In this document: piece after piece, positions 17,071 to 25,137 of the stretch
Layout of the letters: every line of letters begins with the position of its first letter
Position numbering within the stretch: the first letter of the stretch is position 1
Assembly (NCBI RefSeq): GCF_900091565.1
Contig: NZ_FMCV01000002.1
Span: 310,001-374,000, forward strand
DNA from: Micromonospora marina
GTDB lineage: Bacteria > Actinomycetota > Actinomycetes > Mycobacteriales > Micromonosporaceae
Reading direction: 5' to 3'
Length of the DNA: 64,000 nucleotides
The notes under the pieces: model-generated
What the model saw: only the letters and a program-made list of their open reading frames with translations
What the model was told of the DNA's origin: nothing
The model's database searches: none
Position numbers and translations under genes: made by a program

Positions 17071-17652
17071 ATGACCGAAGCGCACTCCGCCGCACACGAC
17101 GACGAACAGGCCAACGATGGCATCCCCGGCACCGTGGTGGTGGTCGGGCCGGACGGCCGCCCGGTCGGCACGGTGCAGACCGACGAGGGCAAGGGCGAGG
17201 ACCCGACCCGTCTGGTCGAGCAGCCGGCCAAGGTGATGCGGATCGGCAGCATGATCAAGCAGCTGCTGGAGGAGGTGAAGGCGGCGCCGCTCGACGACGC
17301 GAGCCGGCACCGGATGCGGGAGATCCACGAGCGCTCGATCGTCGAGCTGAAGGAGGGACTCGCGCCCGAGCTGCGCGAGGAACTGGAGCGGATCTCGCTG
17401 CCGTTCACCGAGCAGCAGGCGCCGAGCGAGGGCGAGCTGCGCATCGCCCACGCCCAGCTGGTGGGCTGGCTGGAAGGGCTGTTCCACGGCATCCAGGCCG
17501 CGCTGGTGGCCCAGCAGATGGCCGCCCGGGTCCAGCTGGAGCAGATGCGGTCCGGCCGCCAAGCGCTGCCGAGCGGCCCGGCCGGGATGATGCCGGGCAT
17601 GCCGGGGATGCCCGGCAACAACGAGGGCCACGCCCCCGGCCAGTACCTGTAA
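17071..17652 (+). CDS. bpa: Bacterial proteasome activator Bpa/PafE
   Basis: Bpa forms a dodecameric ring that opens the 20S proteasome gate and feeds it unfolded proteins without ATP. The 193-residue protein matches the DUF2587 family: a conserved helical core (RLVEQPAKVMRIGSMIKQLL, ERSIVELKEGLAPELREEL, AHAQLVGWLEGLFHGIQAAL) followed by a Met/Pro/Gly-rich flexible tail and the C-terminal proteasome-docking motif GQYL. ATG 17071 gives the usual acidic start; ATG 17062 is an alternative. The gene is divergent from the esterase and ends in a strong hairpin. The 20S proteasome genes are not in the window. Confidence 0.93.
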   Translation: MTEAHSAAHDDEQANDGIPGTVVVVGPDGRPVGTVQTDEGKGEDPTRLVEQPAKVMRIGSMIKQLLEEVKAAPLDDASRHRMREIHERSIVELKEGLAPELREELERISLPFTEQQAPSEGELRIAHAQLVGWLEGLFHGIQAALVAQQMAARVQLEQMRSGRQALPSGPAGMMPGMPGMPGNNEGHAPGQYL

Positions 17653-17659
17653 CCCCGCC

Positions 17660-17686
17660 GGCCGGGGCGCGTCACGCGCCCCGGCC
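17660..17686. terminator. Bidirectional hairpin terminator
   Basis: A perfect inverted repeat has arms GGCCGGGGCGCGT and ACGCGCCCCGGCC with a one-base centre. It is placed between the convergent bpa and HAD phosphatase genes. Confidence 0.85.
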
Positions 17687-17692
17687 GCACAG

Positions 17693-18505
17693 TCAGTCCA
17701 GCTCGAAGACCTTCTCCAGGTACGCCGCGACGCCGTCCTCGGTGTTCGGCCCGGTGACCTCGTGTGCGATCTCCCGTACGGCCGGGTGGGCGTTGGCGAC
17801 TGCCACCGCACGTCCGGCCCAGGCCAGCATCGGCACGTCGTTGGGCATGTCACCGAAGGCCAGCACGTCCCGCTCGTGCACGCCCAGCCGCTCCGCGTAC
17901 CAGGCGAGGCCGGCCGCCTTGGTCACGCCGGCCGCCGAGATCTCGATCAGCCCGCTGTACGACGAGTGGGTCGCCTCGGCCAGCCCCTTCAGCGCGCCCG
18001 CCACCACTCGCACGAAGACGTCCGGATCCTGCTCACCGGCCCGCGCCAGCAGCTTCACCGCGGGCGCGGCCAGCAGTTCCTCGGGCGACTCGACCGCCCG
18101 GATCGCATCGCGGTCGGCGTCCCAGCGCAGCGGGTACTGCACTTCGTGCCGCATCTGCCGGCTGTCCACGATCTCCACCGCGAGGCTCACCCCGGGCACC
18201 TCGGCGCGTAGCCGCCGGGCCACCTCCGCCAGCAGTTCCGGGGCGAGCGGGTCGGCGCGCAGCACCTGGTCGGTGACCGGGTCGTACACCACCGCACCGT
18301 TGGCGCAGATCGCCGGCAGCGGCTCGGTGAGCTGCTCGTACACCATCTGGAGCCAGCGGATCGGACGGCCGGTGACCAGGACCACCGGGGTGCCGGCGGC
18401 GTTGATGCGGGCCAGCACCGCGGCGGTACGCGGGCTGAGCGTCCGGTCGTCGCGCAGCAGCGTGCCGTCGATGTCGGAGGCGACGAGCCGAGGTGGATCT
18501 TCCAT
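17693..18505 (-). CDS. HAD-superfamily phosphatase (Cof type), second of a tandem pair
   Basis: The 270-residue protein has the four HAD motifs: SDIDGTLL with the two catalytic Asp, VTGRP, a lysine in KAAGLAWYAERLGV, and FGDMPNDVPML. The cap domain is of the Cof/YidA type (C2b), as in phosphatases of sugar phosphates and FMN. Its ATG overlaps the stop of the upstream HAD gene by one base (TGATG). The two neighbours are clear paralogues, sharing FGDxPNDxPMxxWAGxxVAVANAHPxVR. Confidence 0.85.
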   Translation of the reverse strand: MEDPPRLVASDIDGTLLRDDRTLSPRTAAVLARINAAGTPVVLVTGRPIRWLQMVYEQLTEPLPAICANGAVVYDPVTDQVLRADPLAPELLAEVARRLRAEVPGVSLAVEIVDSRQMRHEVQYPLRWDADRDAIRAVESPEELLAAPAVKLLARAGEQDPDVFVRVVAGALKGLAEATHSSYSGLIEISAAGVTKAAGLAWYAERLGVHERDVLAFGDMPNDVPMLAWAGRAVAVANAHPAVREIAHEVTGPNTEDGVAAYLEKVFELD

Positions 18506-19326
18506 CACCGGGAGAGTAGCCGGTCCAGGTAGACCGCGACCCCGTCCTCGTCGTTGCGCAAGGTGATCTCGTCCGCCGCGGCGCGAACCTCCGGGTGGGC
18601 GTTCGCCACCGCCACCCGGGCCCATCCCGCCCAGTCGAACATCGGCAGGTCGTTCGGCTGGTCACCGAAGACCAGGACGTCGGCCGGGTCGACGCCGAGC
18701 CGCTCGGCGACGACGCTCAGCCCGCTGGCCTTGTCGGTCCGGGGCGGGCAGATCTCGACGAAGCTGAGCCCGGCCTGGGTGAGCGTGGCCACGTCCGGCG
18801 GCACGATCGCCCGCGCGGCGGCCAGCAGTTCGTCCACGTGGTGGTCGGCGGTACGCGCGAACGCCTTGATCACGTCGCAGGACAAGCATTCGACCCGGCT
18901 GCGCGCCTCGAACCGGTCCGGGTAGGGCCAGCTGGGGTGGTAGTCGCCCCAGAGCGGCGCCTCGTGCTCGTCCGATGCCTCCACCATCACGGTGAGCGGG
19001 CCGACCGCCGCCTCCAGGTCGGTGAGGATGCGGGCCAGCACCTCGCCGGGCAGCCGCTCGTCCCGCAGCACCAGGGGCCCCTCCGGGTCGCTCTGGTCCA
19101 CCACCCGGCCGCCACCGGCCATCACCAGGAAGTCGGCCGCCCGGATGTCGTTGCGGGTGAGTTCGGTCAGGCGCGGTCCGCGGCCGGTCGCGCCGACCAC
19201 CGGAATCCCGGCGGACCGCACCCGGTCCAGCACCCGGTGGGTGTACGCGGAGACGGTCTCGTCGCTGCGGACGAGCGTGCCGTCGAGGTCGGTGGCGATC
19301 AGCTTGGGCAGTCCCGGGCGGGTCAT
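18505..19326 (-). CDS. HAD-superfamily phosphatase (Cof type), first of a tandem pair
   Basis: This 273-residue HAD hydrolase starts MTRPGLPKLIATDLDGTLV and carries GATGRG, KASGLSVVAERLGVDPADV and FGDQPNDLPMF. A good GGAGGAACC ribosome binding site precedes ATG 19326. The open frame continues far upstream to 20433, but that part lacks HAD character and opposes other genes. The substrate is unknown. The tandem arrangement with overlapping codons suggests a local duplication followed by divergence. Confidence 0.85.
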   Translation of the reverse strand: MTRPGLPKLIATDLDGTLVRSDETVSAYTHRVLDRVRSAGIPVVGATGRGPRLTELTRNDIRAADFLVMAGGGRVVDQSDPEGPLVLRDERLPGEVLARILTDLEAAVGPLTVMVEASDEHEAPLWGDYHPSWPYPDRFEARSRVECLSCDVIKAFARTADHHVDELLAAARAIVPPDVATLTQAGLSFVEICPPRTDKASGLSVVAERLGVDPADVLVFGDQPNDLPMFDWAGWARVAVANAHPEVRAAADEITLRNDEDGVAVYLDRLLSR

Positions 19327-19493
19327 GGTTCCTCCTTCGCCCGCCGCCGTCACGCCGGCCGACCAGGTCCTCGGTGCCGCGACCATGGGACGGCGGGCAG
19401 CAACCGTATCTCGCGGAACGGGCGGCAACCACGGCTTTCCGGCGAATCGCGGGCGAAGCTCCGGTGGCCGCCGGACGCGCTGCCGGACCTGGC

Positions 19494-20225
19494 TCAGTAG
19501 GACCGTTCGGGGCCGGCGAACGGCGCCGTGGGCCGCACCGTCAGGTCCGCCGGGGCCGGCGGCACGTCGTCGGTGTCCGCCCGGCGGCGCTCGGGCCGGT
19601 CGTCGTCCGGCTCCCCGTCGGCAGGCGACTCGCCGGCCGAACGTCCGGCCAGGTGCAGTGCGGCCGCCAGCAGGGCGACCGCTCCGAACGCGCTGACCAG
19701 GCCGCGTCCGTGCGCGACCTCCAGGCGCTGCTCGCCGACGAAGAACAGGATGCGCCGGGCCAGCTGTTCGAGGGAGGTGGCGGTCGCGACGAGCACCCCG
19801 AGCACGCCCGCCGCGAGACCCAGCCCGGCCAGCCGGGCGTGCTGCCGTACCGCCGGGGCGCCGCGCAGCGCCAGCCCCACCACGACCGACAATCCGAGCA
19901 GGCCCACCAGGTACGCCGTGCCGAACCCGCCGATCTCGGAGATCCCGCTGGTCAGCTGCGTGGGGCCGTCGTCGCCCCGGTTCTCGGCCGGCACCGTGAT
20001 CGCCAGCCACTCGCCGATCAGCGAGGCGATCGCGGCCACCGCGCCCAGCCCGGCGAGCACCGGCGGCAGGCGACGGTCCCGGCCCAGCGCGGCGAGCGAG
20101 CGCGCGGCCCGGCCGGACGACTCCGGCTCGGCGTCCCCCCACTCGACGATCGTGGTGTCGTCGGACCTGTTGTCCTGCATGGGGATTCGCTTGTCCTGTC
20201 GGGGAACGGGGAGATCCTGCGACAT
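19494..20225 (-). CDS. Hypothetical membrane protein with four helices
   Basis: The 243-residue protein has a charged N-terminal tail of about 45 residues, four likely membrane helices (VLAGLGAVAAIASLIGEWLAI, TAYLVGLLGLSVVVGLAL, LAGLGLAAGVLGVLVATA, GLVSAFGAVALLAAALHLAG) and an acidic, Pro-rich C-terminal tail. I do not recognise a family. ATG 20225 was chosen over GTG 20231 because GGAAGG lies at proper distance. It stands alone between the HAD pair and the divergent osmC gene. Confidence 0.7.
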   Translation of the reverse strand: MSQDLPVPRQDKRIPMQDNRSDDTTIVEWGDAEPESSGRAARSLAALGRDRRLPPVLAGLGAVAAIASLIGEWLAITVPAENRGDDGPTQLTSGISEIGGFGTAYLVGLLGLSVVVGLALRGAPAVRQHARLAGLGLAAGVLGVLVATATSLEQLARRILFFVGEQRLEVAHGRGLVSAFGAVALLAAALHLAGRSAGESPADGEPDDDRPERRRADTDDVPPAPADLTVRPTAPFAGPERSY

Positions 20226-20341
20226 GGCCACCCTTCCCGTGCGCGGGCCTGCGTCGAATCATGGCACAGCCCGCTCCGCCGGCCGGGATCGCGACCCGAG
20301 GTCCGGTGCGGGGCGGCCCGCTTTCGGTTAGCGTCGGTGCC

Positions 20342-20770
20342 ATGCCTATCCGTACCGCATCCGCTCGCTGGCAGGGCAACCTCACCGAGGGGTCCGGCAC
20401 CGTCCGCACCGGCAAGGGCGGCCTGTCCGGCAACTACTCCTTCAAGTCGCGCTTCGAGGAGGGCGAGGGCACCAACCCCGAGGAGCTGATCGGCGCCGCG
20501 CACGCCGGCTGCTTCTCGATGGCTCTCTCCAAGCAGCTCGCCGACGCCGGCGCGCAGGAGACGGCGGTGGAGACCACCGCCAAGGTGCACTTCGACAAGA
20601 CCGACGCCGGCATGACCGTGACCCGCATCGACCTGGAGACCGTGGGCCAGGTCCCGGGCATCGACCAGGCCGAGTTCACCAAGCTCGCCGAGGCGGCCAA
20701 GGAGAACTGCCCGATCTCCCGGCTGCTGTCGCCGGGCGCCCAGATCACGCTGGACGCCCGTCTCGCCTGA
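20342..20770 (+). CDS. OsmC/Ohr family peroxiredoxin
   Basis: This 142-residue thiol peroxidase should reduce organic hydroperoxides. Both redox cysteines are present: C57 in AAHAGCFSM and C123 in KENCPISRLL, spaced as in OsmC. The N-terminus MPIRTASARWQGNLTEGSGTV is typical of the OsmC rather than the Ohr branch. The ATG has TAGCGT at 20329-20334, seven bases upstream, and no Shine-Dalgarno box, so it is probably leaderless. A strong hairpin follows. Confidence 0.9.
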   Translation: MPIRTASARWQGNLTEGSGTVRTGKGGLSGNYSFKSRFEEGEGTNPEELIGAAHAGCFSMALSKQLADAGAQETAVETTAKVHFDKTDAGMTVTRIDLETVGQVPGIDQAEFTKLAEAAKENCPISRLLSPGAQITLDARLA

Positions 20771-20781
20771 CATCGCGTACG

Positions 20782-20819
20782 GCACGGCGGGGGTGTCCTG
20801 CGGGACGCCCCCGCCGTGC
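20782..20819 (+). terminator. Hairpin terminator after osmC
   Basis: Arms GCACGGCGGGGGTGTCC and GGACGCCCCCGCCGTGC pair with one mismatch around a short loop, starting 11 bp after the osmC stop. Confidence 0.8.
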
Positions 20820-20853
20820 GGTGTGCCCGACCGGGAGGAAGTGACCGGGCCGC

Positions 20854-21204
20854 GTGGCCGTGGAGATGAGCCGGGACCGGTTCGAGGAACTGGTCGGCGA
20901 GGCGCTCGACGAGGTGCCCGAGGAACTGCTCGGGTTGATGAGCAACGTGGTCATCCTGGTGGAGGACGACCCGCCGCCGGGTGAGGACCTGCTCGGCCTG
21001 TACGAGGGGCACGCGCTCACCTCTCGCGGCTGGGACTACTCCGGCGTGCTGCCCGACCGCATCCTGATCTACCGCAACCCGATCCTGGCGATCTGCGACA
21101 CCGACGACGACGTCGTCGACGAGGTGGCGGTGACAGTGGTGCACGAGATCGCTCACCACTTCGGCATCGACGACGAGCGCCTGCACGCCCTGGGCTGGGG
21201 CTGA
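20854..21204 (+). CDS. Zincin-like metallopeptidase family protein (DUF1025 type)
   Basis: The 116-residue protein holds the zinc motif HEIAHHFGIDDERLHALGW, matching the HExxHxxGxxD pattern of a small family of minimal zincins. The front part VEMSRDRFEELVGEALDEVPEEL and NVVILVEDDPP is also typical. A peptidase role is inferred from the motif; no substrate is known. GTG 20854 gives the usual length. Another GTG at 20860 and ATG at 20866 are alternatives. Confidence 0.8.
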   Translation: MAVEMSRDRFEELVGEALDEVPEELLGLMSNVVILVEDDPPPGEDLLGLYEGHALTSRGWDYSGVLPDRILIYRNPILAICDTDDDVVDEVAVTVVHEIAHHFGIDDERLHALGWG

Positions 21205-21299
21205 TCGGCCTCCGGCGCCTCCCCACCCGGCTGATCCCGGTGGTTGCGCCGGTCCCCTAACCTGCGGATCAGGCAGAACCTGATGCAGGAGGAAAACCC

Positions 21300-22019
21300 A
21301 TGCGCAGCGCGCTGTTCTCCGCGGAGAACCTTGAGAAGGAGTCCCAGCAGCCGGGCATGCGGTTGCAGAACTCCAAGATGCTGAAGATCGAACTGAACGG
21401 CGAGGCGATGGCCCGGGTCGGGTCGATGGTCGCCTACCAGGGGCAGGTCCAGTTCCAGGCCCTCGGCTCCGGCGGCATCGGCAAGTTCATCAAGCAGCGG
21501 CTCACCGGTGAGGGCGTGCCGCTGATGAAGGTCTCCGGGCACGGCGACGTCTTCCTCGCCGACTTCGCCAAGGACGTGCACGTCATCGACCTGGAGCCGG
21601 GCGACGCGTTGTCCATCAACGGCTCCAGCGTGCTGGCGTTCGACTCGACGCTCCAGTACGACATCAAGATGGTCGGCGGCGCCGGGTTCGCGTCCTCGTC
21701 CGGCCTGTTCAACTGCGTCTTCACCGGCCACGGTCGGATCGCCGTCACCACCAAGGGCACCCCTGTGGTGCTCAACGTGGACGCGCCGACGTACGTGGAC
21801 CCGCAGGCGGCGGTCTGCTGGTCGGCGAACCTCCAGACCGGCTACCACCGCGCCGAGCAGCTCGGCCTGGGCACGCTGCTCGGCCGTAGCACCGGTGAGG
21901 CGTTCACGATGAGCTTCGCCGGTCAGGGCTTCGTCGTGGTCCAGCCGTCGGAGGAGCCTCCGGTGGCCGGCAGCGGCTCCCAGCAGCAGGGCGGCATGCT
22001 CGGCGGCCTGCTGCAGTAG
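21300..22019 (+). CDS. AIM24 family protein
   Basis: This 239-residue all-beta protein matches the AIM24 family: KMLKIELNGEAMARVGSMVAYQGQVQF, GHGDVFLADFAKDVHVIDLEPGDALSINGSSVLAF and TGEAFTMSFAGQGFVVVQPSEEPP. The fold resembles cupin-like trimers; the bacterial function is not established. A very good ribosome binding site (AGGAGGAAA) precedes the ATG. The tail is Gly/Gln-rich. Confidence 0.85.
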   Translation: MRSALFSAENLEKESQQPGMRLQNSKMLKIELNGEAMARVGSMVAYQGQVQFQALGSGGIGKFIKQRLTGEGVPLMKVSGHGDVFLADFAKDVHVIDLEPGDALSINGSSVLAFDSTLQYDIKMVGGAGFASSSGLFNCVFTGHGRIAVTTKGTPVVLNVDAPTYVDPQAAVCWSANLQTGYHRAEQLGLGTLLGRSTGEAFTMSFAGQGFVVVQPSEEPPVAGSGSQQQGGMLGGLLQ

Positions 22020-22062
22020 ACCTCCGGTGCCCGGGGCGTACGCCGAGGTCGTCCCGGGCCGG

Positions 22063-23019
22063 TCAGTTCAGCTCGCCGGATCGCAGCCGCGCCACCCAGG
22101 CCGCCGCGTCGGCGTAGTCGGCGTCGGTCAGGCCGGGCGGCGCCGGTGCCTGCTGGTCACCCGCCGCCGTGCTCCAGCGGTGCCGGGGGTACGACCCCAG
22201 GAACCGCACGTCCGCGCAGACCCGGCGCAGCCCCTGCAACGCCTCGCCGAGGCGTACGTCGGCGACGTGCCCGGCGCAGTCCAGGAAGAACACGTAGCGG
22301 CCGAGCGCCTCGCCGGTCGGGCGGGACTCGATCCGGGTCATGTTGACGCCGCGCACCGCCAGCTCCATCAGGACCGCCAGCAGCGCGCCCACCCGGTCGT
22401 GGGCGAGGCACACCGCGAGCGAGGTGAGGTCGTCGCCGGTGGGCGGCGGGGGCGGGCCGGGGCGGGACACCAGCGCGAACCGGGTCACCGCGTCCGGGTG
22501 GTCGGCGATCTTGTCGGCGAGCACTGCCAGCCGGTGCCGGGTCGCGCCGATCGGGGCGCAGATGGCGGCGTCGTACTCGCCGCTCGCCGCACCGGCCGCG
22601 GCGGCGCCGTTGGAGAGCACGTCGACCACTGTGGCGTCGGGCAGGTGCTCCCGCAACCAGCCCCGGCACTGGGTGGACGCCTGCGGGTGGGCCGCGACGG
22701 AGCCCACGTCGGTCAGTGTGGTGCCGGTGCGGGCGGCCAGCACGAACTCCACCGGCAGGACCACCTCTCGGGTGATCACCAGCGGGTCGCCCTCGACCAG
22801 TTCGTCGAGCGTCACCCCGACCGCGCCGCCGATGGAGTTCTCCAGCGGCACCAGCGCCGCGTCCGCCTCCCCGGCGCGTACCGCGTCGAGCGCCTCGCCG
22901 ACGCTGCGGGCGGGTGTACGGTCCCCGCGCTCGGCGGCGGGCACTGTTCGCAGGGCCTGTTCGGCGAAGGTGCCCTCGGGGCCCAGGTAGACGAAGCGGG
23001 TCGGCGGTGTTCCCGGCAT
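22063..23019 (-). CDS. pheA: Prephenate dehydratase PheA
   Basis: PheA converts prephenate to phenylpyruvate in phenylalanine synthesis. The 318-residue protein begins RFVYLGPEGTFAEQAL, carries PLENSIGGAV and VTRFALVSR of the catalytic domain and an ACT regulatory domain (about 195-280) with GVNMTRIESRPTGEALGRYVFFLD, where phenylalanine should bind for feedback inhibition. There is no chorismate mutase domain. ATG 23019 follows TAGGCT at 23032-23027 by 7 bases without a Shine-Dalgarno box, so the transcript is probably leaderless. Confidence 0.93.
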   Translation of the reverse strand: MPGTPPTRFVYLGPEGTFAEQALRTVPAAERGDRTPARSVGEALDAVRAGEADAALVPLENSIGGAVGVTLDELVEGDPLVITREVVLPVEFVLAARTGTTLTDVGSVAAHPQASTQCRGWLREHLPDATVVDVLSNGAAAAGAASGEYDAAICAPIGATRHRLAVLADKIADHPDAVTRFALVSRPGPPPPPTGDDLTSLAVCLAHDRVGALLAVLMELAVRGVNMTRIESRPTGEALGRYVFFLDCAGHVADVRLGEALQGLRRVCADVRFLGSYPRHRWSTAAGDQQAPAPPGLTDADYADAAAWVARLRSGELN

Positions 23020-23029
23020 GCCGACCAGC

Positions 23030-23560
23030 CTACGCACCCGGCGTGCCGTCGCAGGCCAGGGTGCGGATGCCGACCGGCGCCACGGTCCGCACCTCGACGC
23101 CGCACACGTCCGTGCCGGCGGTGACCAGCCTCGGCGTGCCGCTCTCGTCGCGCGTGACCACCTGCAACTCCTCGTGCCCGGTGACCGCCAGCACTGTGTA
23201 CTGCCAGCCCTCGGCGCAGAGCGGACCGGTAGCCACGGTGACCCGGACGTCGCGGGGCAGTACGCCTGCGGATCCGCGCAGCAGCGCGACGATCCGGTCG
23301 CCGGACGGCCGTCCCCGGCAGGGTGCCGCCGAGGCCGGCGCGGACGGGGAGAGCGTCGGCGCGGGCGGCGTGACCGGTGCGGCGGCCGGGGTGGGCGTGG
23401 TGGACGCCGACGGGTCCGGGACGGTTGTGATGGCGACGGGCGGCGTGTTCAGCTCGGGCGGGGTGCCGCAGGCGGCGAGCGCGAGCAGCGTGAGCAGCGC
23501 CAGCGGGCGGTGGCGGCGTCCGGGGTGTCGGGTGCGGGGCACGGAGGCGTCCTCGGGCAT
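23030..23560 (-). CDS. Secreted lipoprotein of unknown function
   Basis: The 176-residue protein has a basic n-region with RHRRP-type residues, a hydrophobic stretch LALLTLLALAAC with lipobox LAAC, and then a Thr/Pro/Ala-rich linker (about 40-80) typical of actinobacterial lipoproteins. The folded part (about 80-176) has four cysteines that could form disulfides. I do not recognise the domain. It lies 10 bp upstream of pheA in the same direction but has no clear link to it. Confidence 0.7.
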   Translation of the reverse strand: MPEDASVPRTRHPGRRHRPLALLTLLALAACGTPPELNTPPVAITTVPDPSASTTPTPAAAPVTPPAPTLSPSAPASAAPCRGRPSGDRIVALLRGSAGVLPRDVRVTVATGPLCAEGWQYTVLAVTGHEELQVVTRDESGTPRLVTAGTDVCGVEVRTVAPVGIRTLACDGTPGA

Positions 23561-23643
23561 CGAGGGATGTCGTCCTGGGGTGGGGCCGAGGCCATCGTAG
23601 GCGGACGACCGGCCCGGGTGAAGGGTTGCGGGTCCGGCGCGGG

Positions 23644-24093
23644 TCAGACCGCGGAGAGGAAGGTGAGCGAGCCGGCCACCGCGCCGTCGGTGAGCACCGG
23701 TGTGGAGATGGCGTCGACCGTCCGGCCGGCGTCGGAGCCGGGCCCCTGCACGCGCAGCAGGCCGCGGGCGAGCCGTTCCGAGTGCAGCGCGAGCAGTGGC
23801 GGGATCTTGTCGGTCTCCTGCTCGGTCAGCTCGCTCGGGCTCGCCGTGAAGTCGACCAGGCGCAGGCCGCCCTCCAGCAGCGGCAGACCGATCACGTCCT
23901 CCGGGGCGCCCAGGCTGAGCAGGTCACAGCCGGACGAGGAGATCGCCACGACAGTGGTGTCGGCGTCGATCAGCAGGCACGGCTCGGCGGCCCGGGAGAC
24001 CATGCCGGACCACTGCCCGAAGTTGTCGGACTCCTGCTCGGTGGATGCCGCGGGCGCGAACACTTCCGAGAGTGAGAGTTCGACGTGGGCCAC
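23644..24093 (-). CDS. PAS-like sensory protein, small
   Basis: The 149-residue protein contains SRAAEPCLLIDADTTVVAISSSGCDLLSLGAPEDVIGLPLLEG, which has the order of a PAS domain (sensor core with a GxPLLE helix-turn). The last part SDAGRTVDAISTPVLTDGAVAGSLTFLSAV would complete the beta sheet. No output domain is attached. GTG 24093 was chosen because AGGAGG lies 4 bases upstream. It may be a stand-alone signal partner; the neighbours give no clue. Confidence 0.55.
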   Translation of the reverse strand: MAHVELSLSEVFAPAASTEQESDNFGQWSGMVSRAAEPCLLIDADTTVVAISSSGCDLLSLGAPEDVIGLPLLEGGLRLVDFTASPSELTEQETDKIPPLLALHSERLARGLLRVQGPGSDAGRTVDAISTPVLTDGAVAGSLTFLSAV

Positions 24094-24237
24094 CGCGCCT
24101 CCTATGTACACCGACGGTCTGTCCACGCTAGCCGGTCGGTGCGGCGGAAGCATCGGCTGCCGGGCGGCCGGCGACGGCGCGGACCGGCGGAACCAGTCGG
24201 GGGCGGTGCCGTGGGCCGCGTGGCGTCGCCGGAGACG

Positions 24238-24975
24238 TTACCGGCGGGCGGCCCGCTTGTCAGCGGCCGTTCGGCCCTCGTCATACCACCGGTAGTCGGC
24301 GGTTGGACGGTACGTGCCGTTGAACCACGTCGCGGGCGCCTGCGCGACGCGGGAGAGCTTCTCGGCGGTGGCCGGACTGATCCGGTTTCCACCGGCCACG
24401 AGCAGGCGGTCCAGCTCGCGATGGGTGGCCATGAGGCAGTCCTTCGGCAGGCCGTAGACGCTGATCACCCCGGAGCCGACGAACGTCAGCACCGGGGTGA
24501 CCGGGATCGGCAGGCCGACCGCGTCGGAGAGGGCCTTGCTGGCCCGCTTGGCGTCCCGGCGCGCCTCCGCCACGTACGGCGGGCGCTTGCCGTTGATCTG
24601 GACCACGTCTCCGGCCACGAGCACCCGGGCCCGGCCGTGGTCGGCGATGGTGACCGCGAACAGACCGCTCGGGCCGATGGCCAGGAATCCGGCCCGGTCG
24701 TCGCGGCCGCGGTCGAGCAGCATGTCCGCCGGGTCCGTCCGGGGCCACTCGATGACGTGCCAGGCGGGACCGAGATGGTCGAGCTGACCCAGGGCGCGGG
24801 CCCCTGCCGCTTCCAACCGGCGGGCCCCCCGCTCCGCCCGGCGACGCCGGGCCCACTCCAATGGAGTCGATCGGGCCGGCTCGAGCACCGAGGTGGGCTC
24901 GACCCGGGAGTGCGGCACCGTGCGGGGCGGCAGTGCCCTGCCCGGTACGGCTCGACGAGCGGGAAAGACAGTCAT
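24238..24975 (-). CDS. NERD-like nuclease-related protein
   Basis: The 245-residue protein has a basic N-terminal helix (PLEWARRRRAERGARRLEA) and a core with AWHVIEWPRTDPADMLLDRGRDDRAGFLAIGPSGLFAVTIAD. This order (a hidden nuclease-like sheet followed by a FLAIGPxGLFAVTI strand) resembles NERD-domain proteins in actinobacteria. The segment GVISVYGLPKDCLMATHRELDRLL also fits. Catalytic residues are not clear, so nuclease activity is not claimed. A GGAGGT box precedes ATG 24975. Confidence 0.55.
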   Translation of the reverse strand: MTVFPARRAVPGRALPPRTVPHSRVEPTSVLEPARSTPLEWARRRRAERGARRLEAAGARALGQLDHLGPAWHVIEWPRTDPADMLLDRGRDDRAGFLAIGPSGLFAVTIADHGRARVLVAGDVVQINGKRPPYVAEARRDAKRASKALSDAVGLPIPVTPVLTFVGSGVISVYGLPKDCLMATHRELDRLLVAGGNRISPATAEKLSRVAQAPATWFNGTYRPTADYRWYDEGRTAADKRAARR

Positions 24976-25070
24976 CGCGACCTCCGGCAAAAGGTCTCTC
25001 GAAGTTATGTCTCCACTACCCTACGTTGCGCCCCCGGGGGCTCGGCAAGTTGGACCGCCGGAGTGAGTGC

Positions 25071-25091
25071 GGATGAATGCCATATTCATCC
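25071..25091. promoter_or_regulatory. ARG-box-like operator upstream of arginine deiminase
   Basis: The perfect inverted repeat GGATGAAT-GCCAT-ATTCATCC contains TGAAT...ATTCA, the core of ArgR/AhrC boxes known in Escherichia coli and Bacillus, with a 5-base instead of the usual 4-base centre. It sits 35 bp before the -10 box of arcA. No argR gene is in the window, so binding by ArgR is inferred from the sequence match and the gene it precedes. Confidence 0.55.
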
Positions 25092-25125
25092 TCACTTCTC
25101 TTCCAGATGGTGCGCAAGCCTGCCC

Positions 25126-25131
25126 TAGGCT
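25126..25131 (+). promoter_or_regulatory. -10 box of a leaderless arcA promoter
   Basis: TAGGCT lies 6 bases before the GTG start at 25138, and there is no purine-rich ribosome binding site. Transcription would then begin at or next to the G of the start codon. Confidence 0.5.
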
Positions 25132-25137
25132 GCGAGG

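Noticed and set aside
18505..20433. HAD protein extended to 642 residues
   Set aside because: The extra N-terminal part is antisense to the membrane protein and osmC regions and has no HAD features. A good ribosome binding site supports ATG 19326.
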